A stretch of DNA of 64,000 bases from Panorpa germanica (Eukaryota; Arthropoda; Insecta; Mecoptera; Panorpidae): assembly GCA_963678705.1 (NCBI GenBank), contig OY783221.1, forward strand, positions 13,020,001 to 13,084,000, read 5' to 3'. Both the position numbers and the translations under genes were made by a program. Of the stretch, positions 48,640-61,000 are shown in pieces. The notes under the pieces were generated by a model. It was not told the DNA's origin. It did no database searches and saw nothing but the letters and a program-made list of their open reading frames with translations. The stretch's first letter is position 1. The number at the start of each line of letters is the position of its first letter.

Positions 48640-48835
48640 GTATAACAGAGAGACGTGACGTATCACAAATTGTAATTCTCTATAACGTTGTATCCCTTTA
48701 ATAATAATTAAAGAGACAAAATATTTAATAAAATATGGCGAGTTATTAAAAAATAATTGGGCTTATGAGGTTCTGATAGTCAACTTTATTAATACCTATA
48801 TTGTTCCGTTTTATAGAAATTAAGACATAGTTCAA
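48640..48835 (-). repeat. partial copy of the 30.7-kb TA-flanked MITE
   Basis: The reverse complement aligns with 30,725-30,930 (words AATAATTAAAGAGACAAAAT and AGTTATTAAAAAATAATTGG, then GAGGTTCT). A second fragment of the same region lies at 48,050-48,125. Neither has both ends. Confidence 0.65.
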
Positions 48836-50116
48836 CCAACCTCGAAAAGAACTCCTATCTCTAGGAATTAGAACTACATATTAATGGATGTTAAAGATGA
48901 GGTAAAAACTCGTTTGACTGCTGGAAAGAATAGTAACAGAGTTGTAAAACCCCTCGAAACTTTCCTTCTCGTGGCTAAGGGTAAGGGTAAGGCTAAGTAG
49001 TTGCCAAGGGTAAATAATAATCAATATTATTTACCTTGTCCACTATCTTTGAAATAATTGTAAATATTTTGATATGGAGTGCCTTTACAACAACGGTTTT
49101 ATGTCTGCAGTAGAGTCAAAAGAAACAACCACTATATTCTATTGGCGACTTATTATTTTGTATTTGATTGTGTTCACTGTATATGGACAAAAAATTTTAG
49201 TTTATTTATATATTTTTAAAAATTTATAACATTAAATACTTTGTTTTATTATATTATTTTAAATTTTCTTTTTTTAACAAATCAATGATTTAAAACGCTA
49301 CCAAAAACCTACATATATACGACTATATTTATTTATATATTTATCTATATTATATATGTAATCATTTTTAACTGAATTTTAACTAATTCAACTAAAATAA
49401 TAAAAGAGCTGCTTCTCTTCTGTTCAGTATTTATACTTATATTATCAAACGGATATAAATGAAAGTTCTTGGATTATTTCTCAAGAAATATTAGATTTGA
49501 CTTCGGTCAAGTTCGCCGAGTTGATTTTAAGTGCAATTTACACGCTTAGATTAGTATTCAGACGTGTTGTCCGTTTATCATATGTATAAACACACAAATC
49601 TGAACGAAAACCAAAATCTGATCTGATCGATTCGATTTTTTTTTGTATGAATGCAAGTATACAATTTTTTACATTATTTATTATAGGCTTGTACAAGAAA
49701 TATTGGGAATTATAATTATTTTATTCTATAATAAATCACTCTTCACTTATTCTTTAATTTAAAAAAAAAAATTGTACTTCTTTTTACAAATTTAATAAAA
49801 ATAAAATCAATAAAATATCCTCTTTTTTCCTTTTTTGGGGTTAGTGTCTTTTTTTATATAAAAACTCAAAAAGAATCGAAAAAACGATTTTTGAGAAATC
49901 GATCTTCTAGACTTCGATTTTCTTCTGAATCGATTCTTTAAACTTCGTTTCGAATCGATTTAAAATCGATTTTTTTTTAATGTTATATGGAGAATCGTCA
50001 TCCCTAATGGGAAGGCCATACAGTTTTTTGTTTGCAATACGATCGTTGAAATTACATAGGTAATTTCTTAGGCAACGATATGATCGATTACTCATTGTCA
50101 GTTCTCTTGAAAATCT

Positions 50117-50990
50117 CAGTGTACATGTACAACTATCAAGCGAAGGCTATTGCAATGAGATAGTATTCATTCATGCATATAAATGCGCTGTATACTGAAT
50201 GCGAAATGAAAGTACAATTTGAAATCGAGTCGATTCGTGGCTTAACTTATGAAATCTGAAAAGTAATACAAAGAAACTAAAATCGAACCTGCTGCCAATT
50301 AATTCTAATTAACAATATGTAATTGTCATAGTTGTAGATGACATGTACCACATATGTCTTGCAAGATATGAGTTGATGTTATACTGTTATTTGATAGTGG
50401 CATGTATTGTATTGCAGTGCAAGGTAAAGAATATATTTTTATGAAACGTATGATCAATTTAATAGACAAAAACTAACTGTAGAAAATATAACACTACCCA
50501 TGGCATGTAACGTTGCTGTCTTACAGTGCAAGGTTCACACCTATTAGCTTGTCACAAGCCAATTACAAGGTGTATTTTGTACTCGTCATATAGCTATTGT
50601 ATTACAATAGAAAACATACACTACCAAGCTTATCACAAGCTAATTCCAAGGTTCATTTTATACTCTTCATACAGAAATTGTCTTGCTGTGTAAGTTCCAC
50701 ACTTACTAGCTTACCACAAGCTAATTACAAGGTGTATTTTATACTCCTCATATAGCTATTGTATTGCAGTCAAAGATGTACACTACCTAGCTTATCACAA
50801 GCTAATTCCAAAGTTCATTTTTCACCTGGAGTATAACACATGTTTGAAAATAAGTATAAATACTGCATTTCTTCAGTAAAGCAGCTCTTCCTTGTATTCT
50901 ATTTAATATCTACGGCGTTCAGTTTATTTTGGGAAGCTCAGTTTCCATTTTACTCTTTATAATATTTCATCTAAACCCATTACATACAGT
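50117..50990 (+). mobile_element. candidate LTR-like unit with tandem repeats (fossil)
   Basis: A run of 81-base tandem repeats is followed by a TATAAATA box (50,855-50,862) and, ~15-20 bases later, an insect-type initiator TTCAGT. This is the layout of an LTR with repeated U3 elements, or of a promoter with repeated upstream elements. The start shares a short stretch with 9,840-9,895. The ends are uncertain and no coding region is attached. Confidence 0.3.
50465..50830. repeat. 81-base tandem array with dimer periodicity
   Basis: AGCTTRTCACAAGCYAATT starts at 50,546, 50,627, 50,708 and 50,789, each exactly 81 bases apart. A decayed preceding unit begins near 50,465. Units 1 and 3 share ATTACAAGGTGTATTTT and ATAGCTATTGTATT. 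Units 2 and 4 share ATTCCAARGTTCATTTT. The basic repeat is therefore a 162-base dimer. Confidence 0.9.
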
Positions 50991-50999
50991 TACATAACA

Positions 51000-52150
51000 A
51001 TTACGTATAATATACGTCTAAACGTATCTACTACGTAATTGTGACTTATTTTTCGTTTACTGGGAACCTATATCGTCGTAGATTTATTTAAAATTAGTGA
51101 TTAATGTATACAGCACTATACACTAGCATTAGTAACTTGTGTGATGGTATTAATAAACCAACACACACACACACATATACACTCACTAATTGCTATTTTG
51201 TTAATTAATTAAAATTAAATATATGCTCGAAACACGAATGCAGCAAAAAATAAATTTAAATTACATTTAACATTATATTTTCATTTGTTCGATTTTCTAA
51301 TTAAGTCTTTTTACATTTCTTTTATGATTAATTAGTTTTGTTGTTTTCTTGTCAATCTGCTGTACACGCAAAAGAGTTCCTGATATTCTTAATTAAAAAA
51401 CCAGTGGCGGACTGGGTTTAAAATTATTGCCTGAAGTATCTTACAGACGTTAAACAAATTAAATTTTTAAATAATACATAAATAAGAAAATAGAAGTTTT
51501 AATAGAAATTGTTATGATTTCGGAGGTTCCTGTTCTCGGTACGAGTCATACTATCAATTTTATGAGTATTAAAATATCGGTCAAAAACTGGATTTGATCC
51601 CAGGTCTCCCGTTTAATACACAGATGTTTTTCAAGTAAACTACCTCTTACCGATAAACTCATTAAACTCATTTTTAATTAAAGACATGACTCGTTTGCTT
51701 AGGTAGTTTGTAAAAAGAAAGTATTATCTATAGCATTCTTAACCCTATTCATTGGGTAGCTGCACCACAACAATATAGTTGGAGAAATCCGTCATCCAAC
51801 TACGTATTTTAGAAGGCAGCAAGAAGTACACTGTTAAAAATGGTCTTAAATGTAATCTCTAAATAAATAAATATTAAAATTAAGAACCGGATATATTATT
51901 TTGAATTTTTGTTTGAATTTAGGTATAAAATGAATTCTACTAAAGTGCTCTGTAGGTTATTATTATTATTATTATACAAAATTTTGATCTTTGCTTCAGA
52001 ATTATTATGAAGTTATTTTTAAGAATGTAGAGAAAGATTAAGATCCTCATAATAAGAGACCTACCCTATCTTAATTCAGTACTAAAAATGAGCTATCGTT
52101 GTTGTTACTTAGCAGCAACAACAACACATAACTTGACTAATCCATATACT
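51000..52150. other. gene-free stretch
   Basis: No gene is recognised. A CA run lies at 51,160-51,174. CAGTGGCGGACTGGG at 51,403 resembles the terminus of a hAT element, but no partner end was found. GGATTTGATCCC at 51,591 resembles a pol III B box, without a convincing A box. Confidence 0.35.
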
Positions 52151-52155
52151 TTTTA

Positions 52156-52642
52156 TGCCAGTTTTACACCAGACAGTTTTGAAAACAGTTTTGTTTGCAA
52201 AAAGCAGACTGTTCACATTAAATAGACTTGTTTTGTTTTTAGTGTTTTTCTGTGTGTCCCATAAAAATTTAGTATCCCACAAATTATTGTGTTTGCGATA
52301 AATTTCTATTAAATTGCTGGTATTATCTTTTGTCCACTGCATTCTGCACTTATTTGTAACTACTCTTGGAACTAGTTGCTAGCCAAATGATAAACAAGAA
52401 CTGACAAGCGCAAATGTTCACAAAAAACAAAACTGCGTGTTCAAATCAAGGAAACTAAAAAACCACAACAAACATGTTTTCCTTTGATCTTACCGATTCC
52501 AGATGGGAATTTGTTTTGTTTACTAAAATAGTTTTTAAAGACAAAAATGTTTTAAGAACTGTCTCTTTGGTGTAAACATTGGTTTTTTTGTTCAGTTTTT
52601 GTTTGTGTTTTATAGTTTTGACTCTCTGGTGTGAAACCGGCA
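52156..52642 (-). mobile_element. PIF/Harbinger element, internally deleted, 487 bp
   Basis: TTA lies on both sides (52,153-52,155 and 52,643-52,645), the PIF/Harbinger target. The ends are TGCCAGTTTTACACCAGACA and, inverted, TGCCGGTTTCACACCAGAGA. On the minus strand a frame from 52,342 reads MQWTKDNTSNLIEIYRKH followed by NNLWD. This matches the start of a MADF/Myb-like DNA-binding domain, the accessory protein of PIF/Harbinger elements. The transposase gene is missing. A related broken piece lies at 13.4-13.8 kb. Confidence 0.8.
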
Positions 52643-53525
52643 TTAGATAATACCAAACTTCAATCGATATGTGTCGAAAATTTCATGACATTGCGACCAT
52701 TAGTGTGTTGATGTTGCTTTTTAATGGGAGAAAATAACGTTCAGGCAAAGCAATGGCTTGACAAGTGTTATTCACACTGGGTATTCGGTATTTGGTATTT
52801 GCGAATGCAGCAGAGTATCGATAAGAACAAAACTAATTATTAAGTAATCATAAATTGCGATAATTAATTTTATTAATTAAATATTACTACTTAATTTCTA
52901 TCCAATTATATATCCATATGGTTATTGCAAATCTGATATGTTCTGAATGTTACATTGTACTATATTATATATATCCCAATTATATTTCCGGTAAATACTG
53001 TTACGTATATTTTACATTAAATTATTTATGTAATATTTACGTTGTGTCTTTAACGGGTCTGGTAGTTTTATTTATAACTAATTTAAGAAAGTAAAATTAC
53101 AATTGAAATAAATGTAATGCACACACAATTAATCCTGGTTAGTTCATTACCCATGCATTTTCCCTTTCTTAAATTAATTATCAAATAAATCGGCCCAAAT
53201 AATTCGTTCTTATGAAATAATAGCGATTAATTTACTATATTCTATAAAATACACATCTAACATCTATCAGTAATTGTTTAAGCAATTAGTAAAAAGTTTA
53301 GTGCAAAACAAAGTCACAATTTCGAAGCTGCAATTAGGAAAATTCCAGAAGAAAATAGTACTTTTTTCTACCATTTTATGGCCTTTAATTGAAGAAAGTC
53401 TGGGTATTCTGCATGTCTAAAAGGTCCAATATACACACGGATATGTTGGGTTGGTTATTGGTTTGGCCAACATGCTCTGTTGTTTGTAAATGTAATGAGT
53501 AGTAGGTTTGGCTAGACGATCACTA

Positions 53526-53758
53526 TCCAGTAAACAATTTGTGGAAGTGTCCTGTTTTATGACGTATCTATCACTATTGCACTTTAATTATAGTTCGCAT
53601 CAACAACAAAGAATGGTTTTGTAGTGTTAATATATAATAAAATAGACATTTGACATGGACAACTGTGAGAAACTAAATTGGAAATGAACTCTTTCATGAC
53701 AAAAAAGTCATACGCATTTTTAATATGAGGGTAAAGTGACTCCAAAATGTTTACTGGG
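53526..53758. mobile_element. TA-type MITE with CCAGTAAAC ends, copy 2
   Basis: A 233-base element is flanked by TA (53,524-53,525 and 53,759-53,760). It begins TCCAGTAAACAATTTGTGGA and ends TCCAAAATGTTTACTGGG. It aligns in reverse with 931-1,184. The open frame that crosses it (53,584-53,886) runs out into flanking DNA and is not a gene. Confidence 0.8.
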
Positions 53759-53764
53759 TACCAA

Positions 53765-54970
53765 CACGAATTGAGCGCCGTAAGAGCGGTGTAAAACGTA
53801 TCCCAAGTTTGTTTTATTCTGTGGTTGAGCACAATTTCAAATAATAATGACATTTGGTGAAAATAAGAAGTTTTGCAACCAACCAAAAAGCCCGTTTAGG
53901 GAATTAGGGTAACTTTAGGACAAAAGATATAAGCAATAGAGCAATACGCATATAAAAAGGGAAAGTTAAAGTTACAACAGAATTCCTATTTCATCACTCA
54001 GATATTAAAATTAGTTTTATCATTTCTATTTAAAGTTATTTCAACTAATGTGTGAAGCTCGCGACAATGGCTTGTTAAATGATGTTGGCCAGGTAGGGTT
54101 CGGTCGTGTATTGAGATACTCGGTTCGGCCCTGTATTCCTGAGTTTTGCGAGCAATGGTCGTAATCAAGCAGATTGATTTATATGAGTAAAACATTTTTC
54201 CAATAACTTTTAAAGCAGTATCCCTGAACAATAATAATAATTAATAATGAAATTCTCCTTTAAAACTCAGGAATGCGGGCCCTAATACGGGACAATATTT
54301 CTTACTTTCCCACACTAGTCTTGTGACGAAAATTCTTTTTGTTTAAATAAATCACATGGAATTTGAAGAAAAGAAGAAAAGGTTTCCATCATATTAATAG
54401 TTTGCGAAAGTCAGAAATAGGGTCTGTCCATTGGGGGTGGTGTAATAGGGCGTTAAATATACGCAAATACCCTTAAACAACTGAAGTAACTTAGAACTTA
54501 AGAATAATTAACAAACCAGCAACGAGTGCTCAATAATTAATTCTATATGGCACAGCATATAGAAAATAAACAGCACATGCTCGATTTCAAGAAATAAGGC
54601 AAGGTACCTCAACATATTCGGGTGTGTATTAAGCCTTTTAAGACGTTTCTGCTTGTACCCTAAACAATATTTCAAAACGAAGGACCTGTGAAAGGAAATT
54701 ACAAAGAAATTTTCTTCCTGTTTATTCTAAAACGAACAAAATTCTTTCCATTAGTTAGTTATATTACAATAATTGTAACAAATAGTCAATATCCATTGAA
54801 AACACACACTTAACGACATTGGCTATGAGTACGCATTACGCTTTACGCACACATATATACATCGATATATAGACATATCATACATCTAGACATTATATTT
54901 AATTGACGCAATAAGCACGTTACAAAATAGAATATGATTTATTATTATAAATATGTATGTATACTATAAT
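53765..54970. other. gene-free spacer downstream of gene B
   Basis: No coding region is recognised. Homology with the 3' flank of gene A begins at about 54,975 and continues into gene B. Confidence 0.4.
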
Positions 54971-55031
54971 ATATATATAATAAAATAATATAAATGCGTA
55001 TATTTTTATGTGATTGTACTTAAGTAAGTTT

Positions 55032-55037
55032 TTATTG
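55032..55037 (-). terminator. poly(A) signal of gene B
   Basis: On the minus strand AATAAA begins four bases after the TGA (55,043-55,041), exactly as in gene A. The surrounding 3' flank is identical to gene A's for about 65 bases. Confidence 0.6.
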
Positions 55038-55040
55038 AAT

Positions 55041-58000
55041 TCATACGAAGCTGCTGCAGAGGATGAGCACCGCCGTTGCACTTGCCGTTACGAAGAAAGA
55101 TGGCCAATTGCAGGATGTAGAGGACTCTGATGACATGTTATCTACACTGGCATAGTTGGATGGCTCAGAGGTGAGGACATCAACTGAAAAGAGCGCAGTT
55201 TTCAAAACGGTGACATATGTCATTTCAAAATTAAGTCAAAAAATGACTGAAAATGGTTTGTTTCTTATTATGATCTTATTTGTGTTCATTATGAGAAAGG
55301 AGAATAGGTACGGGGGTGCTACAAAGTCAGCTGAACAAATTTATTTGTTATAGACGTTATTGCGCATGCGTAATAGGAGTCGATGTCTGCAATAAAACTA
55401 TCTATTGATAATAACACAGAAGTGTCTACGCCTATTACTGCACAAGTTGACTTACTTGTAATTGGTAAACAGTTATCAATGAGTAAGCGAGAAGCACTTA
55501 TGTGTATGTAGTATAAGAACAAGGAAGACAAGTTCATATTGTTCAGAGTTTTCACTAATTACCAAATTGGAGCGTCATCCAAAAGAGTTGTAATATTTAA
55601 ATGATCAATATTTAAAGAAAAATCATTAAAATCGGGGTAAGATTAACCGATTCTCAAGTAAAATTGCCTCGCTATGGTGAGCACCGATTAGTTAGCAGTC
55701 ATCGCACGGATTTATTGTATAAACATAGAAGAGAAGCGAAGCGGTGATGAAAACGTACGAAATGATCAATCCATATGTTTTAAGACATTTGAGATCTAGT
55801 TGATTTCTATCGCAGAAATGCTGACACATTTTTACGAGGAAACATACAGATACCGCTAGTATTTGTTGCATACGCTTTTTATTCGACTTACCTTCTCTTC
55901 ACGTTTCATTAAATCTTCCAATGAGTTGTTAACTGCTTTCCATGTTGAACAGTCAAGGTAATGAATTGTCAATTTTCTTTTAAATTTGATACAATTAATG
56001 GTGAGGAAAAAGCGATATGCTTAGTGTGTGAAAAATTTAGAATAAAAACAATAATTAGCGGAAATAATATAATGAATTACTTTGTTTAGGACTATCTTAA
56101 GAGTAAGTTCCCACAATAACAAGACGGGAACAAGATTAAAACGATACCTATTTTTTTCCAAACTAATGAGAGGCCAGACGAGATTTTTGAAACTCTCACC
56201 TTATCTCGTTTCGTATAAAGATCTAATTGGTGCGACTAAGATGAAGAACACCTCCGCAAAGTATTATTGTTACTATTTAAAAAAAATATATTTAGGAAGT
56301 TGCTAAAAGGTACTAAAATAAACTGGAGATCAATCTAAATTCAATGACGGGCATTAGTTTATCTGAGAGAAAATCTTAAATTTCATTTTCTAACGAGAAG
56401 TCCACCTACCTGTAACGGTTTTCGTTTTATAGTCCGCGTAGTTTTCCCCAGCATTAACGAATGCTGGAATTGTGGCTAAACAAGTCAATTCTAATTTCCC
56501 GTGCTCCCCAACATGTAATTCAGAAACGGCGACGTTTAATTGCGTTGTGGATGACGTCTTACTTGACAGTTGTGTTGTCGCGACGCTGCCGTGTTGGCGC
56601 TGCGGTTTCTTCCTTTCGCCATTATATCCATTACCGTTAGAGTTAAAATACTGGTTGTTTAGACTCTTGGAGTAATACTCCGGTTCATTACCATACGGCC
56701 TGTAGTAGTGGAAGGCCTTGTACTTTTCATTGTAGTGTTTTCCAGTATTCTGTTCACTGTTTTTAGGAGCGTAATACCCATACTGCTTTGCGTAGTCGTA
56801 TTGTGGAGTGTCTTGAATATAGGCGCGACTGTTGGGCAAATTTCCAACGTCGTGATGAGGAAAAACTCGCGTCATCATTTCGTCAACCTGAAAATTGCAA
56901 CAAATCTTCTATTAGACGAAATTTGTTTATTTTCTAGATTTAAAAAACAATAACAGAAATTTAACAAACTATTTATATCAGAATTGTAAATTGAACAACC
57001 TATCAATAGGCTTCTGTACTTATTTTTAAGGGGTTCATTGAAATTTATGTTAATAAATGTATATTGGCGTTTTTATTTTTATAAATATCTAAATTTTGAC
57101 GGTGATATAGCAATTAAAAATTAAAGAAAATTGTTTGTAACTTATTTCACCTTTCTACGTTCAAGTTTTCCGAAACATCTTGAGGCCGTTAAGCGAGGTA
57201 TAAGTCTATTTAGTTAGAGAGAAATTTCGTTCAATTTAATTTGAACGGTAGAAGTCCCTAGCGAGGTGTTAAGCTGGGATTTCACTTTAAAACAGTTTTG
57301 AAGCATTTTGTCCAGAGAAGCTTCGCATATGAGCCCAGTGCTTGAAAGTAAAGACCAAGGAAATTTCTAGCATAGGGTACAGCGATTGTCAACCTTTGGG
57401 ACATGTGCTTTCGACTGATAATATTAACAATGGAGAGCATATTTCATATTTTATAAAATGAGATATGAAAGCTGAATTAGAAAAAAATGAAATGATAAAT
57501 TTGCAACATAAGTGGGATAATTCTGATAAAGGTAATTTCATAAAATAGAACCAATACTGAAACGTAAGCTATGGTTTGCCAAACTAAAATGGCCAAGGAG
57601 ATTAATGACAATGACCTCAAGGCTAAGAATGAATCATACTGGAGCTCCGAAACATCTGCAAGAAACAAAATCATTCCAAACCCTTAATGCGAATGTGGTG
57701 AAGAGGAGACAGACCCTGACCACATTCTGTGGCAATGTAAAAATACAGTAATGGCAAGAAATGGACTCCAAAGGGCGGTGCTACTGACTTCACAGACGCT
57801 TCCTGTTAACACCCCCTTTTTGATTGAGAAACCGAAATTTATAACAGGGATAAAAGTTTAAGAAAAAGCAGAACAATATTAGGGGCGATAAAAAGCTACG
57901 TGTCTAGGAAGCCCGAGAAATTATATATAAAAAACGATGGAGAGCGCTGGAGAAGAGTGAGAGAGAAAGAGATGAAACAGTTATTCTAGTCATAGATAAG

Positions 58001-61000
58001 AGTTCTAAGTTATTACATTTTGTAATGTTAATTTATGAATGAATTGAGAAAATAAGTACAGGGCGTGGCGCGGAAACTTCCGACTTCGACTCTAGAAATT
58101 CATTGACCAGATCGGAGATCGCCTTCAAGATATCATTTTCAAGAAGTATTTAAAAAAATATTGAAATATACCTCTATATAAAAGAAGGAAGAAAAATGAT
58201 ATCTCCAATACATTTGATTTCATGATTTTTTAAAATAAGGAAGTTCCCGCGATGTAAAAAGCCGACCACTGCGCTTTTCCCACTTCCATTTGGAATGAGT
58301 TAAATTAAGAAAACAGGAAAAGTGTATACACACACTAATAACTGGCTTATTATGTAACTTTTCTCTCACGTTATGAAAAGGACTAGTGTGATATTCTAGG
58401 GTGGCCTTTTTTTGCTACTCTCCCATTTAGTGTCATTCGAAAAGCGATCAAAAAGTCACACGCGTGGATTTCTAATAATAGTAAGTTATTTTGTATTTGT
58501 CGAAAATCGATCGTCGTACGGGAAAAAGTTATATATAATAATATATGTATTTTTAATTGATCTACAACTTATGAATAATACTTTTTGCATAAAATTATTA
58601 TTTCGCAAGATAAATGAATATAAAAAAAAATTCTAATATTTTTCTATTTTCAAAGCTCTTGGAACTCGTTTTCCCATTATCCGAGTGACACGTGCACTAA
58701 TGGTCGGAGGAAAAATTGGAAAATGTATTTTCACGTAGAATTTCCCCCTCTATCCAATGGTGAAAACCATTTTCAAATCGGACCAGCCGTTCACGCAATT
58801 CCATCAAATGGTAGCGCAATAAAATTACGCAAAAAAAAATTCACCAAGAGTAAATCACGGTCACTCTAGATATGCATATGTTCATTGATATTATCAATAC
58901 AATTTAGGCTTTTATCTGCCAAAATTAACACTCAAAATGAATATCAGACTAGTCCAATTTATGACGCATGACGTCAGAGAAGAAGTTAAAAATAATGTGC
59001 TTTATTTCAAATTTTCAAACTATGTTCTTGTCATTTGTCAATTTTTTTCTTTTGCTTCAAGTATTTAATGTATCTGCATTTGACCTCTCACCTTTTTGCC
59101 GTTAATAAGCCACGTGATGTGTGGGGGTGGATTAGCTGGGTAGGAGGTACAGTTAGCTTCCAGCATTTCACCCACATTGAACACAGGAGAACTGAACGTA
59201 ATACGCGGTGACGAATCCTGCGGAACTATAAACAGAGCAAAAGAGATAGATTATAGAATTGTACTCTGGAAAGAAAGAAACAAAAATATTTTCATATAAA
59301 AAGTTTGCTTGAAATTTATAATATGTTTTAAACTATTAATAAGCTTCATAAATGTCATAAGTTTTTATCAGAGTTACGTATTTAGTATACATGATTTATT
59401 AAATCCGAATTAAATATAAACCAGTGGATTTATTTTATTTGGCTCGTATTTAATAAGCATACCCCTCGAACACAGATGTGCGTATTTAAGGAAGCTACCA
59501 TTTACATTATTTTATTTCTTTAAATTTTTAAATTAAATTAAATCTTAAAATCTTTTTATTCAAATAACATTTTTGGATTAATAAAATCATAAGAGGCTAA
59601 TCTTTCTAAATTAAATATTAAGTCACTCTTAAAGTGAAACGGTACTGGGCCATTTTGAATTCATGAAATATAAATGGCGATACTATACAACAGGTTAAAT
59701 ATTATCGAAATAACATGCTTCTTTCTCTTTAAATAATTTTATATAATTAATAACAATAAACGCAAATCAAAATCAGAAAAAACAAATAGTTAGATGAATA
59801 AAGTAGCTAACTTTTAATCGTTTTGGTAGAGCAAACACTGTATTGAAAATTAATATTACTATATTTTCTAATTCAATTCCAATTTACGTCGGTGAAGTAC
59901 GCAGCCGATTCGATAGTAGTCGATTATTAGTCGACATATTAGTTAACCTATTTATAAAAAAATAATTTCATTAAATAATGAGGTTTTAGATGTTCGTTTG
60001 CGTTTTATGTTCCTATATTAAAACAGCAATATAAGACACTAATTGGTGAATTTATATATTATATAATAATATTTAAGTTACTTAATACTTCTACAGTCTA
60101 TTATCACTTAAATATTTGCTTAAATGTTCCGATTAGCCATGTAATTTAAAGTTCGATTTAACACCGAATTAATTTTGATTTGACTGCTATTGACGCGGCT
60201 GCGTACTTCACCGACGTTTCCAATTTTTATATGCCTGATAATATTTGTAAGGGTTTGTCACAATTTGAAATCTTATTCATGGTTCTCAAACTTACGCTGC
60301 GACGGGCCCTAAAATATATAGGGCATTCATAGCGAAGTTGAGCTGATGGACATCATGGAAGAGACTGAGAAAGGAATAAAATGGATGAATGAGGTTAGAA
60401 GCAAGAGAAGAGAAAATATAGACAATGGAGATGAAGCTTGGTATTAGGTAGGAATCCGTTGTTTCAATAAGATATTGAAATATTGGGAAGAAATGGAAGG
60501 GAACATTGGCAAAAAGTGCAAGCGAAAAAAAGATGCGTTGTAGCCTATGAAAGAAAAATTCTACTTTAAGATGGATTGAGAAAAAGAAATAGAGGATTTG
60601 CGTTGAAGAGATAAGAAGGAGGAGTATGGAGCAAGAAGATATAGGGACAAGAGTGAAAAATTAGTTAATATTTTTAGTTATTAAAAATGTTAGAATAGTT
60701 TTAAGTTTAATTAGGTAATGAAATGTAAACACGTGAGATGTAAATACGTGCAAAATATATGCTGCGTATGTTAAAATTGAGGATGCGTCAAATGCGATTT
60801 CTAAAAGCGTCAAAAAAAATTAAAAACCCATAATATATAAATTCTACATAACATATTTACAAATTTCATTCATACTTTTATTAAAAGAAGAAATACACAG
60901 TACGTATATAAATATAATTCCAATTAGGAATAAAGTATATTTATTAACACGTTTAATACCGATTGGAACTATATTACTTTCAATAGTAACGTCATCTGGT

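Noticed and set aside
51591-51660. A tRNA or tRNA-derived SINE around GGATTTGATCCC.
   Set aside because: No matching A box at the proper distance and no cloverleaf could be drawn.
53584-53886. 100-codon minus-strand frame as a gene.
   Set aside because: It spans a MITE and runs out of it, with no family similarity and no splice context.
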